DNA from: Glomus cerebriforme
Lineage: Eukaryota > Glomeromycota > Glomeromycetes > Glomerales > Glomeraceae
NCBI GenBank assembly: GCA_003550305.1
Contig: QKYT01000323.1
Span: forward strand, 55,669-86,428
DNA: 30,760 bases
Direction of reading: 5' to 3'
In this document: one piece after another, positions 30,567 through 30,760 of the stretch
How positions within the stretch are numbered: position 1 is the first letter of the stretch
Layout of the letters: the number at the start of each line of letters is the position of its first letter
Program-made: the position numbers and the translations under genes
The notes under the pieces: generated by a model
Database searches by the model: none
What the model saw: the letters and a program-made list of their open reading frames with translations, nothing else
What the model was told of the DNA's origin: nothing

Positions 30567-30760
30567 TTTTTTTTTTTTAAAAAAAAAAAATATATTATAT
30601 AAACGAAGTTTGAATAAGAAAAAAAAAAAAGGATTATTGAATTATCCCATATTAATATACTTGATTAACTTGATTTATTGACTAACTTGGATTCATTTAA
30701 TACCGGATTTGGAAAGATAACGATAGTGATCAATGGTCATTGTCCTAGAACAATAATAAC
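30567..30760. promoter_or_regulatory. Upstream region of the BTB gene
   Basis: A T tract followed by an A tract (about 30567-30590) lies directly before the start codon, reading as a poly-A/poly-T promoter-proximal tract on the minus strand. No specific factor site is assignable. Confidence 0.3.

Noticed and set aside
1..30760. tRNA, rRNA or other standard RNA genes
   Set aside because: No GGTTCGANTCC-type B-box with a matching cloverleaf or rRNA core motif was found by eye on either strand.

Overview
The window looks like nuclear DNA of a fungus, most likely an arbuscular mycorrhizal fungus of the Rhizophagus type (Glomeromycotina). This rests on its very AT-rich intergenic DNA, many short GT-AG introns (about 65-90 nt), tandem and decayed tyrosine-kinase-like (TKL) kinase genes with Sel1-repeat relatives, a BTB-domain gene with a nearby relic, and many small inverted-repeat elements. 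The species is an inference; no marker gene is present.

Layout. 1-185 is the end of an inverted-repeat element. 951-5416 (+) holds a complete 22-exon ABCG-type transporter with a Cys-rich extracellular N-terminus (Adp1 / plant ABCG24-28 architecture) and exons as short as 10 and 15 nt. 5417-11302 is gene-poor and carries two long related repeat copies, one with a perfect 129-bp tandem duplication. 11303-11959 (+) is an intronless gene for the RNA polymerase III subunit Rpc31 (POLR3G/RPC7). 12800-12980 is a GC-rich structured island. 13328-13651 is a clean non-autonomous hAT element with 13-bp inverted ends and an 8-bp target duplication.

14060-15324 (-) is a TKL kinase with an intact C-lobe and a broken N-lobe. 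15560-17010 (+) is a dead kinase-Sel1 gene, and 17410-18810 (-) is a decayed unidentified gene. 19662-20597 (+) encodes an IFI6/IFI27 (ISG12)-like glycine-rich membrane domain fused to an unfamiliar C-terminal region. 21321-21449 is a small element with CACGTG in each arm. 22021-22759 is an ORF split by a 374-bp palindromic element built of 19-bp repeats. The flanking reading frames are in register across the insertion, and the target site is TA.

23045-26560 is mostly debris: repeat ends, decayed coding pieces, purine-rich DNA with one undetermined base, a frameshifted ORF and a relic of the BTB gene. 26563-28188 (-) is a complete three-exon TKL kinase, paralogous to the one at 14060, whose last intron has gained a small inverted-repeat element. 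29355-30566 (-) is an intact single-exon BTB-domain gene.

The housekeeping genes (ABC transporter, Rpc31) lie in the left 12 kb. The right 17 kb is an accessory neighbourhood of expanded families (TKL kinase, kinase-Sel1, BTB) with visible duplication, decay and insertion of small elements. There are no operons. The genes work as independent units, and I see no evidence that they form one pathway.
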